This document shows positions 10,176 to 18,424 of a stretch of DNA of 64,000 nucleotides, in pieces. A model generated the notes under the pieces. It made no database searches. It worked only from the letters and a program-made list of their open reading frames with translations, and was not told the origin of the DNA. The position numbers and the translations under genes are program-made. Numbering within the stretch: the first letter of the stretch is position 1; every line of letters begins with the position of its first letter. Source of the stretch: Pseudonocardia humida (GTDB lineage: Bacteria > Actinomycetota > Actinomycetes > Mycobacteriales > Pseudonocardiaceae); contig NZ_JAGSOV010000057.1 in the NCBI RefSeq assembly GCF_023898865.1, forward strand, positions 62,001 to 126,000, in the 5' to 3' direction.

Positions 10176-10316
10176 CGTCGCGTTCACGCCGTCCTCCGCT
10201 CCGGCCCGCGCCGCCACGGCGGCGGGGGCCGCGCATCTGGGAGCATTCGGTGGACGGCCTCCTCCGGCGCGGCGGAGCGCGGGAGCAGGACGGGCACGAG
10301 GACGGGCGGAGCAGCC

Positions 10317-11801
10317 ATGGCCATGGGAGAGCGGATCCCCGCGGCGGTCGCGAAGGTGCGGGCGGCCAACCGGGCCGTCAACCGGGCGATCGCCCGACCC
10401 TCGCCCTCCGGCGGGCGCGCCCCGACGCCCGCCGTCGCCGCCGCGGCGGCGCGCCGCACCGCGGTACGACCCCCGCCACCACGGCCGGAGGTGAGCCAGG
10501 CCGACGACGTCAAGGTGCTGGTGCCCCAGGGCCTGCGGGTCAGCGCGGCCATCGGGTGGCGGCTGCTCGTCGTGGTCGCCGCCCTGCTGGTCGTGGGCTT
10601 CCTGGTGTCCTACCTCGCCGCCGTCGTGGTGCCGGTCGCGATCGCCCTGCTGCTCTCGGCCCTGCTCGCCCCCGCGGTGAGCACGCTGCACGACAACGGC
10701 GTGCCCCGGGGACTGGCCACCGCGCTGGTGCTGATCGGCGGGCTGGCCCTGCTGGGCGGGGTGCTCACCTTCGTCATCGTCACGTTCGTGCGCGGCGTGC
10801 CCGACCTGGGCGCCCAGCTGAACACCTCGATCAACTCGATCATCACCTGGCTGACCACCGGGCCGCTGCACCTGAGCAACGACCAGCTGCGCGAGTTCCA
10901 GGACCAGATCCTGACCACGATCGACGCCAACCAGGCCTCGATCACCGCCAGCGCGCTGACCACCGCGACCACCATCGGCCAGACCGCCACCGAGGCGCTG
11001 CTGGTCATCTTCACGCTGATCTTCTTCCTGCACGGCGGCTCGTCCATCTGGCAGTTCCTGCTCAGCGCGGTGCCCGGCCGGGTGCGCACCCGGATCGACG
11101 TGGCCGGCAGGCGCGGGCTGGCCGCGCTGGTCAGCTACGTGCGCGCCACGGCGGTCGTGGCGGTGGTCGACGCCGTGGCCATCGGCATCGGCCTGGGCAT
11201 CATGAACATCCCGCTGGCCGTGCCGCTGGCCGCGCTGGTCTTCCTCGGCGCCTTCATCCCGATCATCGGCGCGGTCGTGGCCGGCAGCGTGTCGGTGCTG
11301 ATCGCGCTGGTCGCGCAGGGCCCGATCCAGGCCCTCATCGTGCTGGCCATCATCATCGCGGTGATGCAGCTGGAGGGGCACGTGCTGCAGCCGCTGCTGC
11401 TGGGCCGCGCGGTCAAGCTGCACCCGCTCGCCGTCGTGCTGGCGATCGCGGTCGGCCTGGTGGTCGCCGGGATCGCCGGGGCCCTGCTGGCCGTGCCGCT
11501 GCTGGCGGTGCTCAACTCCGGCATCCGCTCGCTGCGCAGCCCGGCCGACGAGCACGTCGACCCCGACCAGGTGCACACCAGCGAGCCGGAGCAGTCCGGC
11601 CCCGATGAGCCCGGCATCGACCGCCACGACGAGCTGGGCGGCCACGACGAGGACGAGGGCCGGCCCGACGCGGACGACGGCCCGGACGACCGGCGCGCCC
11701 GCGCAGTCGGTGGCGCGGACGACGAGCCCGACGGGAGCACGGCCGACCGCGGGCGCTCACCCGTCCAGTCGCCTTCGTCACCCTCCTCATCCGGGGGATA
11801 G
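10317..11801 (+). CDS. AI-2E family (TqsA/PerM-like) membrane permease
   Basis: A 494-residue protein. A basic, Pro/Ala-rich cytoplasmic N-tail (about 1-75) precedes the AI-2E transporter domain with about 8 hydrophobic segments (about 80-405). Family landmarks include the ALLLSALLAPAVSTLHDNGVPRG region and QLEGHVLQPLLLGRAVKLHP near the C-terminal TM pair. The last 90 residues are a highly acidic, disordered tail rich in D/E/H, unusual in length for the family. Family members have been linked to AI-2 or indole export and to Na+/H+ antiport; the substrate here is unknown. Starts ATG 10317 and 10323 are both possible. Monocistronic by spacing. Confidence 0.85.
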   Translation: MAMGERIPAAVAKVRAANRAVNRAIARPSPSGGRAPTPAVAAAAARRTAVRPPPPRPEVSQADDVKVLVPQGLRVSAAIGWRLLVVVAALLVVGFLVSYLAAVVVPVAIALLLSALLAPAVSTLHDNGVPRGLATALVLIGGLALLGGVLTFVIVTFVRGVPDLGAQLNTSINSIITWLTTGPLHLSNDQLREFQDQILTTIDANQASITASALTTATTIGQTATEALLVIFTLIFFLHGGSSIWQFLLSAVPGRVRTRIDVAGRRGLAALVSYVRATAVVAVVDAVAIGIGLGIMNIPLAVPLAALVFLGAFIPIIGAVVAGSVSVLIALVAQGPIQALIVLAIIIAVMQLEGHVLQPLLLGRAVKLHPLAVVLAIAVGLVVAGIAGALLAVPLLAVLNSGIRSLRSPADEHVDPDQVHTSEPEQSGPDEPGIDRHDELGGHDEDEGRPDADDGPDDRRARAVGGADDEPDGSTADRGRSPVQSPSSPSSSGG

Positions 11802-11835
11802 CCGCCCGCGGCGGGGAGCGGGTAGACCTGGTCGG

Positions 11836-12387
11836 GTGAACGTCGTCGTGCGCACCCCTCGACTGGTCGTGCGGGACTGGACCGAGCAGGACGCGCCTGC
11901 CGCGCTGGCGGTGTACGGCCGCGCAGAGGTCGCGCGCTGGCTCAGCCCCGCCGTCGAGGAGATCGCCGACGTCGAGGAGATGCGCCGCACGCTGGCCGGC
12001 TGGATCGCCGACACCGCCGCGAGCGAGGCCGGGATCGGCCACTGGGCGGTCACCGTGGCCGAGACCGGGCAGGTCGTCGGCGGCGTGAGCCTGCACCTGC
12101 TCCCGGTCGACGAGCAGGACGTGGAGATCGGGTGGCAGATCGCCCCGGAGTTCTGGGGCAACGGCTACGCCACCGAGGCCGGTCTCGGCGTCTTGCGGCG
12201 GGCGTTCGCCAACGACGTCGACGAGGTCTTCGCGCTGGTCCGCCCGGCGAACCGGCGCGCGGAGGCGGCGGCGCGCCGGGTCGGGATGACCTGGGTGGGG
12301 GAGACCGAGAAGTACTACGGGCTGCGGCTCAACGTGTTCCGCGCCCGCCCGGCCGACCTCGCCGACGACGCCGCCGGCCCGGCCTGA
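11836..12387 (+). CDS. GNAT N-acetyltransferase (RimJ/RimL-like)
   Basis: A 183-residue GNAT (Acetyltransf_3) protein. It opens VRTPRLVVRDWTEQDAPAAL, has the acetyl-CoA-binding region GWQIAPEFWGNGYATEAG, and ends with VGMTWVGETEKYYGLRLNVF. Enzymes of this group acetylate N-termini or amino groups of small molecules. GTG 11836 is taken as the start; TAGACC lies 7 nt upstream and no ribosome site is seen, so it may be leaderless. It converges on the metallopeptidase gene with a 12-nt gap. Confidence 0.85.
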   Translation: MNVVVRTPRLVVRDWTEQDAPAALAVYGRAEVARWLSPAVEEIADVEEMRRTLAGWIADTAASEAGIGHWAVTVAETGQVVGGVSLHLLPVDEQDVEIGWQIAPEFWGNGYATEAGLGVLRRAFANDVDEVFALVRPANRRAEAAARRVGMTWVGETEKYYGLRLNVFRARPADLADDAAGPA

Positions 12388-12399
12388 GGTCCCGCCCGC

Positions 12400-13095
12400 T
12401 CAGACGCAGGCCCGCAGCCCGCCGGAGGCCCCGGCGGAGAAGGCGTCGGTGCGCTCGCGGGCGTCGCCGTGGCTGCTCGGGTCGGCCCAGGGGTACTCGT
12501 CGGCGACCGCGACGAGCGCGGTGGCGAGCTCGTCGGTGTCGCCCGGCTCCAGCCGGACCAGCCCGTCGTCCACGGCGCCCTGCAGGGTCGCCCCGGCCAT
12601 GCAGTCGGCCTGCAGTTCGGCGGCCACCGACACCTGGGTGGCGCGCAGCCGGGCCTGCACCGCGTGCCCCCACTCGTGGGCGATGACGACGTAGACCCAG
12701 GCGTCGCCGATCTGCCGGTAGCCCGCCTCCATCAGCTGCTCGTCCCAGGCGAGGAAGTCGCCCGCGGGGCAGTAGAAGGCGTTGCCGGGCGGGGAGGGGG
12801 TGCCGCCGCAGGGCGGGCCGTCCTCCCCGACGTAGCCGCCCGCCACCCGGGGCGGGTCGTAGGGCGCGCGGCTCAGCTCGGCGAAGTGCCGCTGCCAGAA
12901 GGCGTCGACCACGTCGATCGCGTCCTGCTCGTCCTGCTGGCGGGTCTCGCTCGCGGCGCCCCCCGACGACGGCGTCCCGGCGCCCGTCCCGGCGCCGGAC
13001 CCGGGGCTCGATCCGATCCGCACCGTGCAGCCGACCAGCAGCAGTGCGGCGGCGAGGACGGGGATCAGCTGGCGCGCGAACCGCGGTCCGGACAC
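12400..13095 (-). CDS. Lipoprotein neutral zinc metallopeptidase (YpfJ-like)
   Basis: A 231-residue exported protein. The N-terminus VSGPRFARQLIPVLAAALLL leads to a lipobox ending at Cys23 (LLVGC), so it should be acylated on the outer face of the membrane. A Ser/Gly/Thr-rich linker follows, then a neutral zinc metallopeptidase (peptidase_M78/YpfJ-type) domain with HEWGH at 140-144 as the zinc site and ELQADCMAG as the third-ligand region. The CGG..YCP cysteines may form a disulfide. GTG 13095 is preferred because it places the signal peptide at the N-terminus. The substrate is unknown. Confidence 0.82.
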   Translation of the reverse strand: MSGPRFARQLIPVLAAALLLVGCTVRIGSSPGSGAGTGAGTPSSGGAASETRQQDEQDAIDVVDAFWQRHFAELSRAPYDPPRVAGGYVGEDGPPCGGTPSPPGNAFYCPAGDFLAWDEQLMEAGYRQIGDAWVYVVIAHEWGHAVQARLRATQVSVAAELQADCMAGATLQGAVDDGLVRLEPGDTDELATALVAVADEYPWADPSSHGDARERTDAFSAGASGGLRACV

Positions 13096-13179
13096 CCGAG
13101 CAGGCTCGCACGACCGAGCGCGGTCGGCATCCGCTGGTCCGCCGCTGCCGACCCCGGGCCGGGCTGGGAGGGTGGGCGG

Positions 13180-14085
13180 GTGAGCGATGCGGACGAGGGC
13201 TCGGTGCTGGCGGGTGGCTGGACGACGCTTCCGGGGGAGCGGTTCGCCCTCGGGGAGGGCTCCCGGCTGGTGCCGGGCCCGGACGGCGACCGGGTGGTGA
13301 TGGTGGACATCCCGACCGGGCGGCTGCTGGTCACCGACCCGCGGCAGGTGCTCGCCGACCTCGACGTGCCCCTCGGCGCGGTGGCCCCGCTGGCCGACGG
13401 GTCCGGGTGGCTGGCCGCCGCGGGCACCGGCATCGCGGTGCTGGGCGCCGACGGCGCGGTCGAGTGGGTCGACCGCCCCGAGGACGGCGCGCCCGTGGCC
13501 ATGCGGATGAACGACGGGGTGGCCGACCCCTCCGGGCGGTTCTGGGCCGGCTCCATGGCCGCCGACCAGTCCTCCGGCTCCGGTGCCGGCGCGGGCTCGC
13601 TCTACCGCGTCGACCCCGACGGGTCGGTGCACCGGGTGCTCGACGGGCTCACCATCCCCAACGGCCCGGCGTTCAGCGCCGACGGCACGCTGATGTACCT
13701 GGCGGAGAGCACCGCCGGGGTGATCCACCGGGCGCGCGTCGACCCGGCGACCGGCGCGCTGGGCCCGCTGGAGGAGTTCGCGCGGGTCGGGGACGGCAGC
13801 CCGGACGGGATGACCGTGGACGCCGAGGGTTGCGTGTGGTCGGCGGTGCACGGCGGCGGGCGGGTCGACCGCTACACCGCCGAGGGTGTGCTGCTGGAGA
13901 GCCTGCGGCTGCCCGCGGCCCAGCCGACCAGCGTCTGCCTGACCGCCGAGCCGCCTCACGCGGTCCTGGTCACCTCGGCGGCCACCGGCCTGCCGCACCC
14001 CGGCGACGCGGACGGCGCGGTGCTGGTGGCCCCGGTGCGCGTGGCGGGCCGACGGGCCGACACGGCGGCGCGGCCGGGCGGCTGA
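13180..14085 (+). CDS. SMP-30/gluconolactonase family hydrolase
   Basis: A 301-residue six-bladed beta-propeller of the SMP-30/gluconolaconase/LRE family. Calcium-site landmarks are visible: LGEGSRLVPGPDGDRVVMVD (metal Glu of blade 1), MRMNDGVADPSGRFWAGSM (metal Asn), IPNGPAFSADGTLMYLAES (second Asn) and GSPDGMTVDAEGCVWSA (metal Asp). It should hydrolyse a sugar lactone or related ester in the cytoplasm. GTG 13180 has GGGAGGG about 6 nt upstream. It stands head-to-head with the metallopeptidase gene over only 84 nt, so both promoters must overlap there. Confidence 0.88.
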   Translation: MSDADEGSVLAGGWTTLPGERFALGEGSRLVPGPDGDRVVMVDIPTGRLLVTDPRQVLADLDVPLGAVAPLADGSGWLAAAGTGIAVLGADGAVEWVDRPEDGAPVAMRMNDGVADPSGRFWAGSMAADQSSGSGAGAGSLYRVDPDGSVHRVLDGLTIPNGPAFSADGTLMYLAESTAGVIHRARVDPATGALGPLEEFARVGDGSPDGMTVDAEGCVWSAVHGGGRVDRYTAEGVLLESLRLPAAQPTSVCLTAEPPHAVLVTSAATGLPHPGDADGAVLVAPVRVAGRRADTAARPGG

Positions 14086-14149
14086 GGCCGGTGCCGGAGG
14101 TTTGTCGGCACGCGCGGGGGATATCACCGCGGACGTGACCTCCGGCACC

Positions 14150-14155
14150 TACTCT
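14150..14155 (+). promoter_or_regulatory. -10 box TACTCT, leaderless promoter
   Basis: TACTCT ends 6 nt before ATG 14162, the spacing expected when transcription begins at the start codon. No ribosome-binding site is present. Confidence 0.45.
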
Positions 14156-14161
14156 GCGCCC

Positions 14162-14782
14162 ATGGCACGGTACTTCGACGTCCACCCGCAGGACCCCCAG
14201 CGCCGGGCGATCACGCAGGTCGTCGACGTGGTCCGGTCCGGAGGGCTCATCGCCTACCCCACCGACTCGTGCTTCGCGCTGGGCTGCCAGATCGGCGACC
14301 GGTCCGGCCTGGACCGCATCCGCAGGATCCGCGACCTGGACGAGAAGCACCACTTCACCCTGGTCTGCCGCGACTTCGCCCAGCTCGGGCAGTTCGTGCA
14401 CATCGGCAACGCGGTGTTCCGCGCGGTGAAGGCGGCCACGCCGGGGCGCTACACGTTCATCCTGCCCGCCTCGCGCGAGGTGCCGCGCAGGCTGCTGCAC
14501 CCGCGCAAGCGGACCGTGGGCGTGCGGATCCCCGACCACCGCGTCGCCCAGGCCCTGCTGGCCGAGCTGGGCGAGCCGCTGCTGTCGAGCACGCTGCTGC
14601 TGCCCGACCAGGAGGAGCCGATGACCGCCGGCTGGGAGATCAAGGAGCGCCTGGACGGGGTCGTGGACGCCGTCATCGACTCCGGTGACTGCGGCACCGA
14701 GCCCACCACCGTGATCGACTTCTCGGGCGACGAACCGGAGATCGTGCGCCGAGGAGCAGGCGACGTTACTCCTTTCGAGTAG
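14162..14782 (+). CDS. Sua5/YrdC/YciO family protein (TsaC-like)
   Basis: A 206-residue protein of the YrdC fold. It carries GGLIAYPTDSCFALGCQIGD, KHHFTLVCRDF, PGRYTFILPASREVPRRL, KRTVGVRIPDH and LLSSTLLLP. True TsaC/Sua5 makes L-threonylcarbamoyl-AMP for tRNA t6A. The length without a Sua5 C-terminal domain and the KRTVGVRIPDH/SSTLLLP pattern point to the YciO branch. YciO is paralogous to TsaC and its physiological substrate is less certain. A canonical tsaC would normally lie near prmC/prfA, which is not the case here. It appears leaderless and stands alone. Confidence 0.8.
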   Translation: MARYFDVHPQDPQRRAITQVVDVVRSGGLIAYPTDSCFALGCQIGDRSGLDRIRRIRDLDEKHHFTLVCRDFAQLGQFVHIGNAVFRAVKAATPGRYTFILPASREVPRRLLHPRKRTVGVRIPDHRVAQALLAELGEPLLSSTLLLPDQEEPMTAGWEIKERLDGVVDAVIDSGDCGTEPTTVIDFSGDEPEIVRRGAGDVTPFE

Positions 14783-15103
14783 TCCCGCACCGCGCGGCCG
14801 CGAGTCGCCGTGCCGGGGGCGCCGCCCGGCGACGGATCGACCCGCTCGGCTTCATCGCGCGTCCGGAGATCCGCTACGTTGCCTTCCGGTCCAGCGCTGG
14901 TCGTACGCTTCCGGGCCGTCCGTCGCACAGCGGCGCGCCCTGAGCGCAGCTTCGGTGCGCCCGGCCGGTAGTGGACGGGTGGCAGGTAGCGTGACCAGCC
15001 GGGACATGCGGTCAGAGTTGCTCGTCAGGGGACTTGCCGTCACCTCCACGCTCCCCGTGGGAGGGCGGCGGGGCCGCATCGACTAGTTCGAGAGGACCGA
15101 CTG
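14783..15103. other. Gene-free leader of the pseudokinase gene
   Basis: No convincing reading frame or repeat lies here. AGAGGA at 15091-15096 is the ribosome site for GTG 15104. TAGCGT near 14987 is a weak -10 candidate. Confidence 0.4.
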
Positions 15104-16990
15104 GTGGTCGACAGGATGTTCGCGTCCGGGGGTGACTCGGTGAACGTCGGACGCCTCGGGGCGACGGCGCACGCCGATCGCTGGGACGAGAGCCGCCCGG
15201 GGCACCCGTCGGGGGGCGACGAGGCGACCGCGTGGATGGCCCGCCGCCTGCAGGGACGCCTGGACCGCCAGCAGTGGCTGCTCGACCAGCACCTGCACTC
15301 CGAGCCGTCGGCGGTGCCCGAGCTCCTCGAGATCGCCCGCCGCATGCGCCGCGACACCGAGATCCTGCAACTGCTCAGCGGCGACGAGTCCGGGCTGCGT
15401 CCCGTGGCCTCGCGCCGGCTGACCGACGCCGTCACCGACGCCGTGTCCGCCGCCGAGGAGCCCAGCCGCGTCGCGGTGCGGTCCGCCCCGGCGGCCTCGG
15501 TCGCCCCGGACGCCTCGATCGAGTTCGTGCACGTCGTCAGCGCGGCCATCGACCACGTCACCACGGCCTACCCCGACGCCCGCGTCGACCTGGCCAGCCG
15601 GGTGGAGAACCTGGGCGGCATCACCGTCGACATCGGCGTGGACGGGGCGGTCCGCAACGACGGCGACGGCCCCGACGGCCGGTCGACGCACAACCTCGCC
15701 GAGCAGCTCGCCGGCCGCTCCCGCCAGGGCGTCGAGCTGCGCCGCCCCGCGGGCGGGCCGCCGTCGTCGGGCTCCGGGCTGGTGCTCAGCGTGCACTGCC
15801 CGGCCACCGCGGTCAGCGTCGACGAGCCGGTCTGGCCGTCGGCGTCGAGCACCGGCGACCGGTTCCGGGGCCGGGCAGGGGGCACCGGGGCGACCCCGCC
15901 GGTGCGCGGCAACGGCTTCAACCCCGCCTACGGCACCGGGTCGCACCCGATCGGTCGCAACGGCTTCGACCAGCAGTCCACCGGCGGGTACCCGGTGGAG
16001 CGCAGCGGCGGCTTCTACGGCGCGGGCCAGGCCCCCGGTGAGGCCACCGGCCCCGGCCGCGGCGCGGCCGCCTACTCCGACGGCTACGGAAGCGGCAGCT
16101 ACCGCGGCGGCTACGACCCGCTCAACGACCCGCTGCCGCCCTCGTCGACCGGCGGTTTCCCGTCGACGTCGAGCACGGGTGGCTACTCGGCGACGTCGAG
16201 CACCGGGGGATACGCCGCGACCGGCCCGGCAGGCGGCGGCTTCGGCGACACCGGCTCCGGCTCCGGCTACGCGAGCGGCTACGACGACACCGGGTTCGCC
16301 GGCTCCGGCTACTCCGGGAACGGCTACGGCAGCGGCTACAACGGCGCCGCGGCGGGCAACGGCTACCCGGGCCCCGGCAACGGCTACGGCCCCGCCGGCG
16401 GCAACGGCTACAACGGCAACGGCTACAACGGCAACGGCCACTCCGGCAACGGGCGCAACGGGAACGGCCACACCGGCAACGGCTTCCCCGGCGGCGGGAA
16501 CGTCGACTCGTCCTACGGCTCGTCCTCGCTGACCGGGCCGGCGCTGCCCGCCTACCAGCCATCGCGCTCGTCCGGGGTGGACGAGCTGTTCGGGCCGCTG
16601 CTCGACCTGCCCATCGAGCCGATGGACGACCGCTTCGCCACCCCGATCTTCGAGGCCATCGCGTCGGTGTGGTTCCGCGACGACGAGGACAACGAGGGCG
16701 GGCGCGGCTCGCTGGAGTGGGAGACGCCCAACGACGCCGAGTGGCGCGCGGCCTCCGAGCGGGCGGCCAGCGAGCCGGTCGCCGAGTCGCTGACCTCCAC
16801 CGGCCTGCCCCGCAGGCGTCCGGGCAACCAACTGGTGCCGCCGCCGCTGTCGCGCCGCCCGGCGCCGGTCACCGGGCCGGCCGAGCGGGTGCCCGACCGC
16901 GTCCGCGACCGCCTCAGCACCTACCAGCGCGGCCTGCGCCAGGGCCGGCACCGCTCACCCGACGAGCGGTCCGAGTACGGCGAGTGGTGA
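15104..16990 (+). CDS. Degenerate conservon-type histidine kinase with Gly/Asn/Tyr-rich domain
   Basis: A 628-residue soluble protein. Residues about 45-190 align by eye with the dimerisation and ATPase region of CvnA/nitrate-sensor type kinases, around RRLQGRLDRQQWLLDQHL and IARRMRRDTEILQLLSGDE. Where those kinases have DHLATRMRRNAE with the phospho-His, this protein has LLEIARRMRRDTE. The N-box Asn and the DxGxG box are also missing (AAIDHVTTAYPD; IGVDGAVRNDGDG). A low-complexity domain of Gly, Asn, Tyr and Ser (about 261-475) follows with reiterated NGYNGNG. The C-tail has TGLPRRRPGNQLVPPPL, typical of CvnA tails. I infer a catalytically dead scaffold. There is no transmembrane segment, unlike CvnA. 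GTG 15104 has AGAGGA 7 nt upstream. Confidence 0.7.
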   Translation: MVDRMFASGGDSVNVGRLGATAHADRWDESRPGHPSGGDEATAWMARRLQGRLDRQQWLLDQHLHSEPSAVPELLEIARRMRRDTEILQLLSGDESGLRPVASRRLTDAVTDAVSAAEEPSRVAVRSAPAASVAPDASIEFVHVVSAAIDHVTTAYPDARVDLASRVENLGGITVDIGVDGAVRNDGDGPDGRSTHNLAEQLAGRSRQGVELRRPAGGPPSSGSGLVLSVHCPATAVSVDEPVWPSASSTGDRFRGRAGGTGATPPVRGNGFNPAYGTGSHPIGRNGFDQQSTGGYPVERSGGFYGAGQAPGEATGPGRGAAAYSDGYGSGSYRGGYDPLNDPLPPSSTGGFPSTSSTGGYSATSSTGGYAATGPAGGGFGDTGSGSGYASGYDDTGFAGSGYSGNGYGSGYNGAAAGNGYPGPGNGYGPAGGNGYNGNGYNGNGHSGNGRNGNGHTGNGFPGGGNVDSSYGSSSLTGPALPAYQPSRSSGVDELFGPLLDLPIEPMDDRFATPIFEAIASVWFRDDEDNEGGRGSLEWETPNDAEWRAASERAASEPVAESLTSTGLPRRRPGNQLVPPPLSRRPAPVTGPAERVPDRVRDRLSTYQRGLRQGRHRSPDERSEYGEW

Positions 16991-16993
16991 ACC

Positions 16994-17026
16994 GGGCGGC
17001 CGCGGCGCTCCGGAGCGCAGCCGCCC
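16994..17026 (+). terminator. Hairpin after pseudokinase gene
   Basis: GGGCGGC (16994-17000) pairs with GCCGCCC (17020-17026) around the inner palindrome GCGCTCCGGAGCGC (17005-17018). It starts 3 nt after the stop codon. Confidence 0.65.
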
Positions 17027-17055
17027 GATGAGCCGGGCCGACCGGCCGGCGGTGA

Positions 17056-17081
17056 GATCGGGCAGGTAGGCCCGCCCGATC
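17056..17081. promoter_or_regulatory. 8-bp inverted repeat GATCGGGC/GCCCGATC
   Basis: GATCGGGC (17056-17063) and GCCCGATC (17074-17081), 10 nt apart, lie about 100 nt before the aminotransferase start. It could be an operator or a second hairpin terminator; I cannot tell which. Confidence 0.35.
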
Positions 17082-17182
17082 GCCGACCGATCTTCTCCCC
17101 GCGCCGCGCCCCCGGTCGGGGCACGGCGGGCGGTCCGTTCGGACCGTCCGCGACGGGCGGGGTTCGTGCGAGGCTGACGAGC

Positions 17183-18424
17183 ATGAGCGACCCCGCCACC
17201 GGCTTCGACGTCCCGGCGCTGCGTGCGCAGTTCCCGTCCCTGCGGGCGGGCTACGCGCACTTCGACGGGCCGGGGGGCTCGCAGACCCCGGCCCCGGTCG
17301 CCGAGGCCGTGGCCGCGACGATGACCTCGCCGCTGGCCAACCGGGGGCGGGTCAGCGCGGCCGAGCGCCGCGCGGACGACATCGTGCTCGCGGCCCGCGC
17401 CGCCGTGGCCGACCTGCTCGGCGCCGACCCCACCGGCGTCGTGTTCGGGCGCAGCATGACCCAGCTGACCTACGACATGGCCCGCACCCTTGCCGCCGGG
17501 TGGGGTCCCGGCGATGAGGTCGTCGTCACCCGGCTCGACCACGACGCCAACATCCGGCCGTGGGTGCAGGCGGCGCGGCGGGTCGGCGCGGCCGTGCGCT
17601 GGGTCGACTTCGACCCGGCGACCGCGGAGCTCGACCTGGACGGGCTGGCCGGGGTGCTGTCGCGGCGCACCCGGCTCGTCGCGGTCACCGCGGCGTCGAA
17701 CCTGGTGGGCACCCGCCCGGCCGTGCGCACGGCGACCGACCTGGCCCGCGAGGCCGGGGCGCTGAGCTACGTCGACGGCGTGCACGAGACCGCGCACGCG
17801 CCGGTCGACGTGGCCGCGCTGGGCGCGGACTTCTACGCCTGCTCGCCCTACAAGTTCCTGGGCCCGCACTGCGGGGTCGTGGCCGCGGCGCCCGCGCTGC
17901 TGGAGACCCTGCACCCGGACAAGCTGGCCCCGTCCAGCGACGCGGTGCCCGAGCGCTTCGAGCTGGGCACGCTGCCCTACGAACTGCTGGCCGGCACGAC
18001 CGCCGCGGTCGACTTCCTGGCCGGCATCGCGGGCTCGGCCGGGGAGCGCCGCGAGCGGCTGGTCGCCTCCATGACGGCGGTCGCCGCGCACGAGGACCGG
18101 CTGCGCGAGCGGATCGAGGCCGGCCTGACCGCGCTGCCCGGCGTGACCGTGTACTCGAGGGCCGCGCGTCGCACGCCCACCCTGCTGCTGGAGGTGGCCG
18201 GGGTGGCGTCGCCGGACGTGCACCGGTTCCTGGCCGAGCGCGGCGTCAACGCCCCGGCGGGCTCGTTCTACGCGCTGGAGGCCTCGCGCCACCTGGGGCT
18301 GGGCGACACCGGCGCGGTGCGGGTGGGGCTGGCGCCCTACATCGACGACGACGACGTCGACCGGCTGCTCGCCGGGCTGGCCGCGCTCGTGGAGTCCGTG
18401 CCGGCCGCGGCAGCGGGGCGCTGA
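17183..18424 (+). CDS. Cysteine desulfurase-like PLP enzyme (class V)
   Basis: A 413-residue class V aminotransferase fold protein of the 'cysteine desulfurase-like' subfamily (SufS/CsdA-related, TIGR01976 type). It begins FDVPALRAQFPSLRAGYAHF. The PLP lysine lies in CSPYKFLGPHCGV, and DGVHETAHAPVDV supplies the cofactor-stacking His region. Canonical desulfurases carry a catalytic Cys in a C-terminal loop; here the equivalent stretch (AERGVNAPAGSFYALEASRHLG) has none. A lyase or isomerase activity is therefore as likely as sulfur transfer. The 3' end overlaps the CPBP gene on the opposite strand by 88 bp. No isc/suf genes are nearby. Confidence 0.8.
   Translation: MSDPATGFDVPALRAQFPSLRAGYAHFDGPGGSQTPAPVAEAVAATMTSPLANRGRVSAAERRADDIVLAARAAVADLLGADPTGVVFGRSMTQLTYDMARTLAAGWGPGDEVVVTRLDHDANIRPWVQAARRVGAAVRWVDFDPATAELDLDGLAGVLSRRTRLVAVTAASNLVGTRPAVRTATDLAREAGALSYVDGVHETAHAPVDVAALGADFYACSPYKFLGPHCGVVAAAPALLETLHPDKLAPSSDAVPERFELGTLPYELLAGTTAAVDFLAGIAGSAGERRERLVASMTAVAAHEDRLRERIEAGLTALPGVTVYSRAARRTPTLLLEVAGVASPDVHRFLAERGVNAPAGSFYALEASRHLGLGDTGAVRVGLAPYIDDDDVDRLLAGLAALVESVPAAAAGR

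Noticed and set aside
17183..18424. Bona fide IscS/SufS cysteine desulfurase
   Set aside because: The catalytic Cys loop is absent and no Fe-S assembly genes are adjacent; kept as desulfurase-like.
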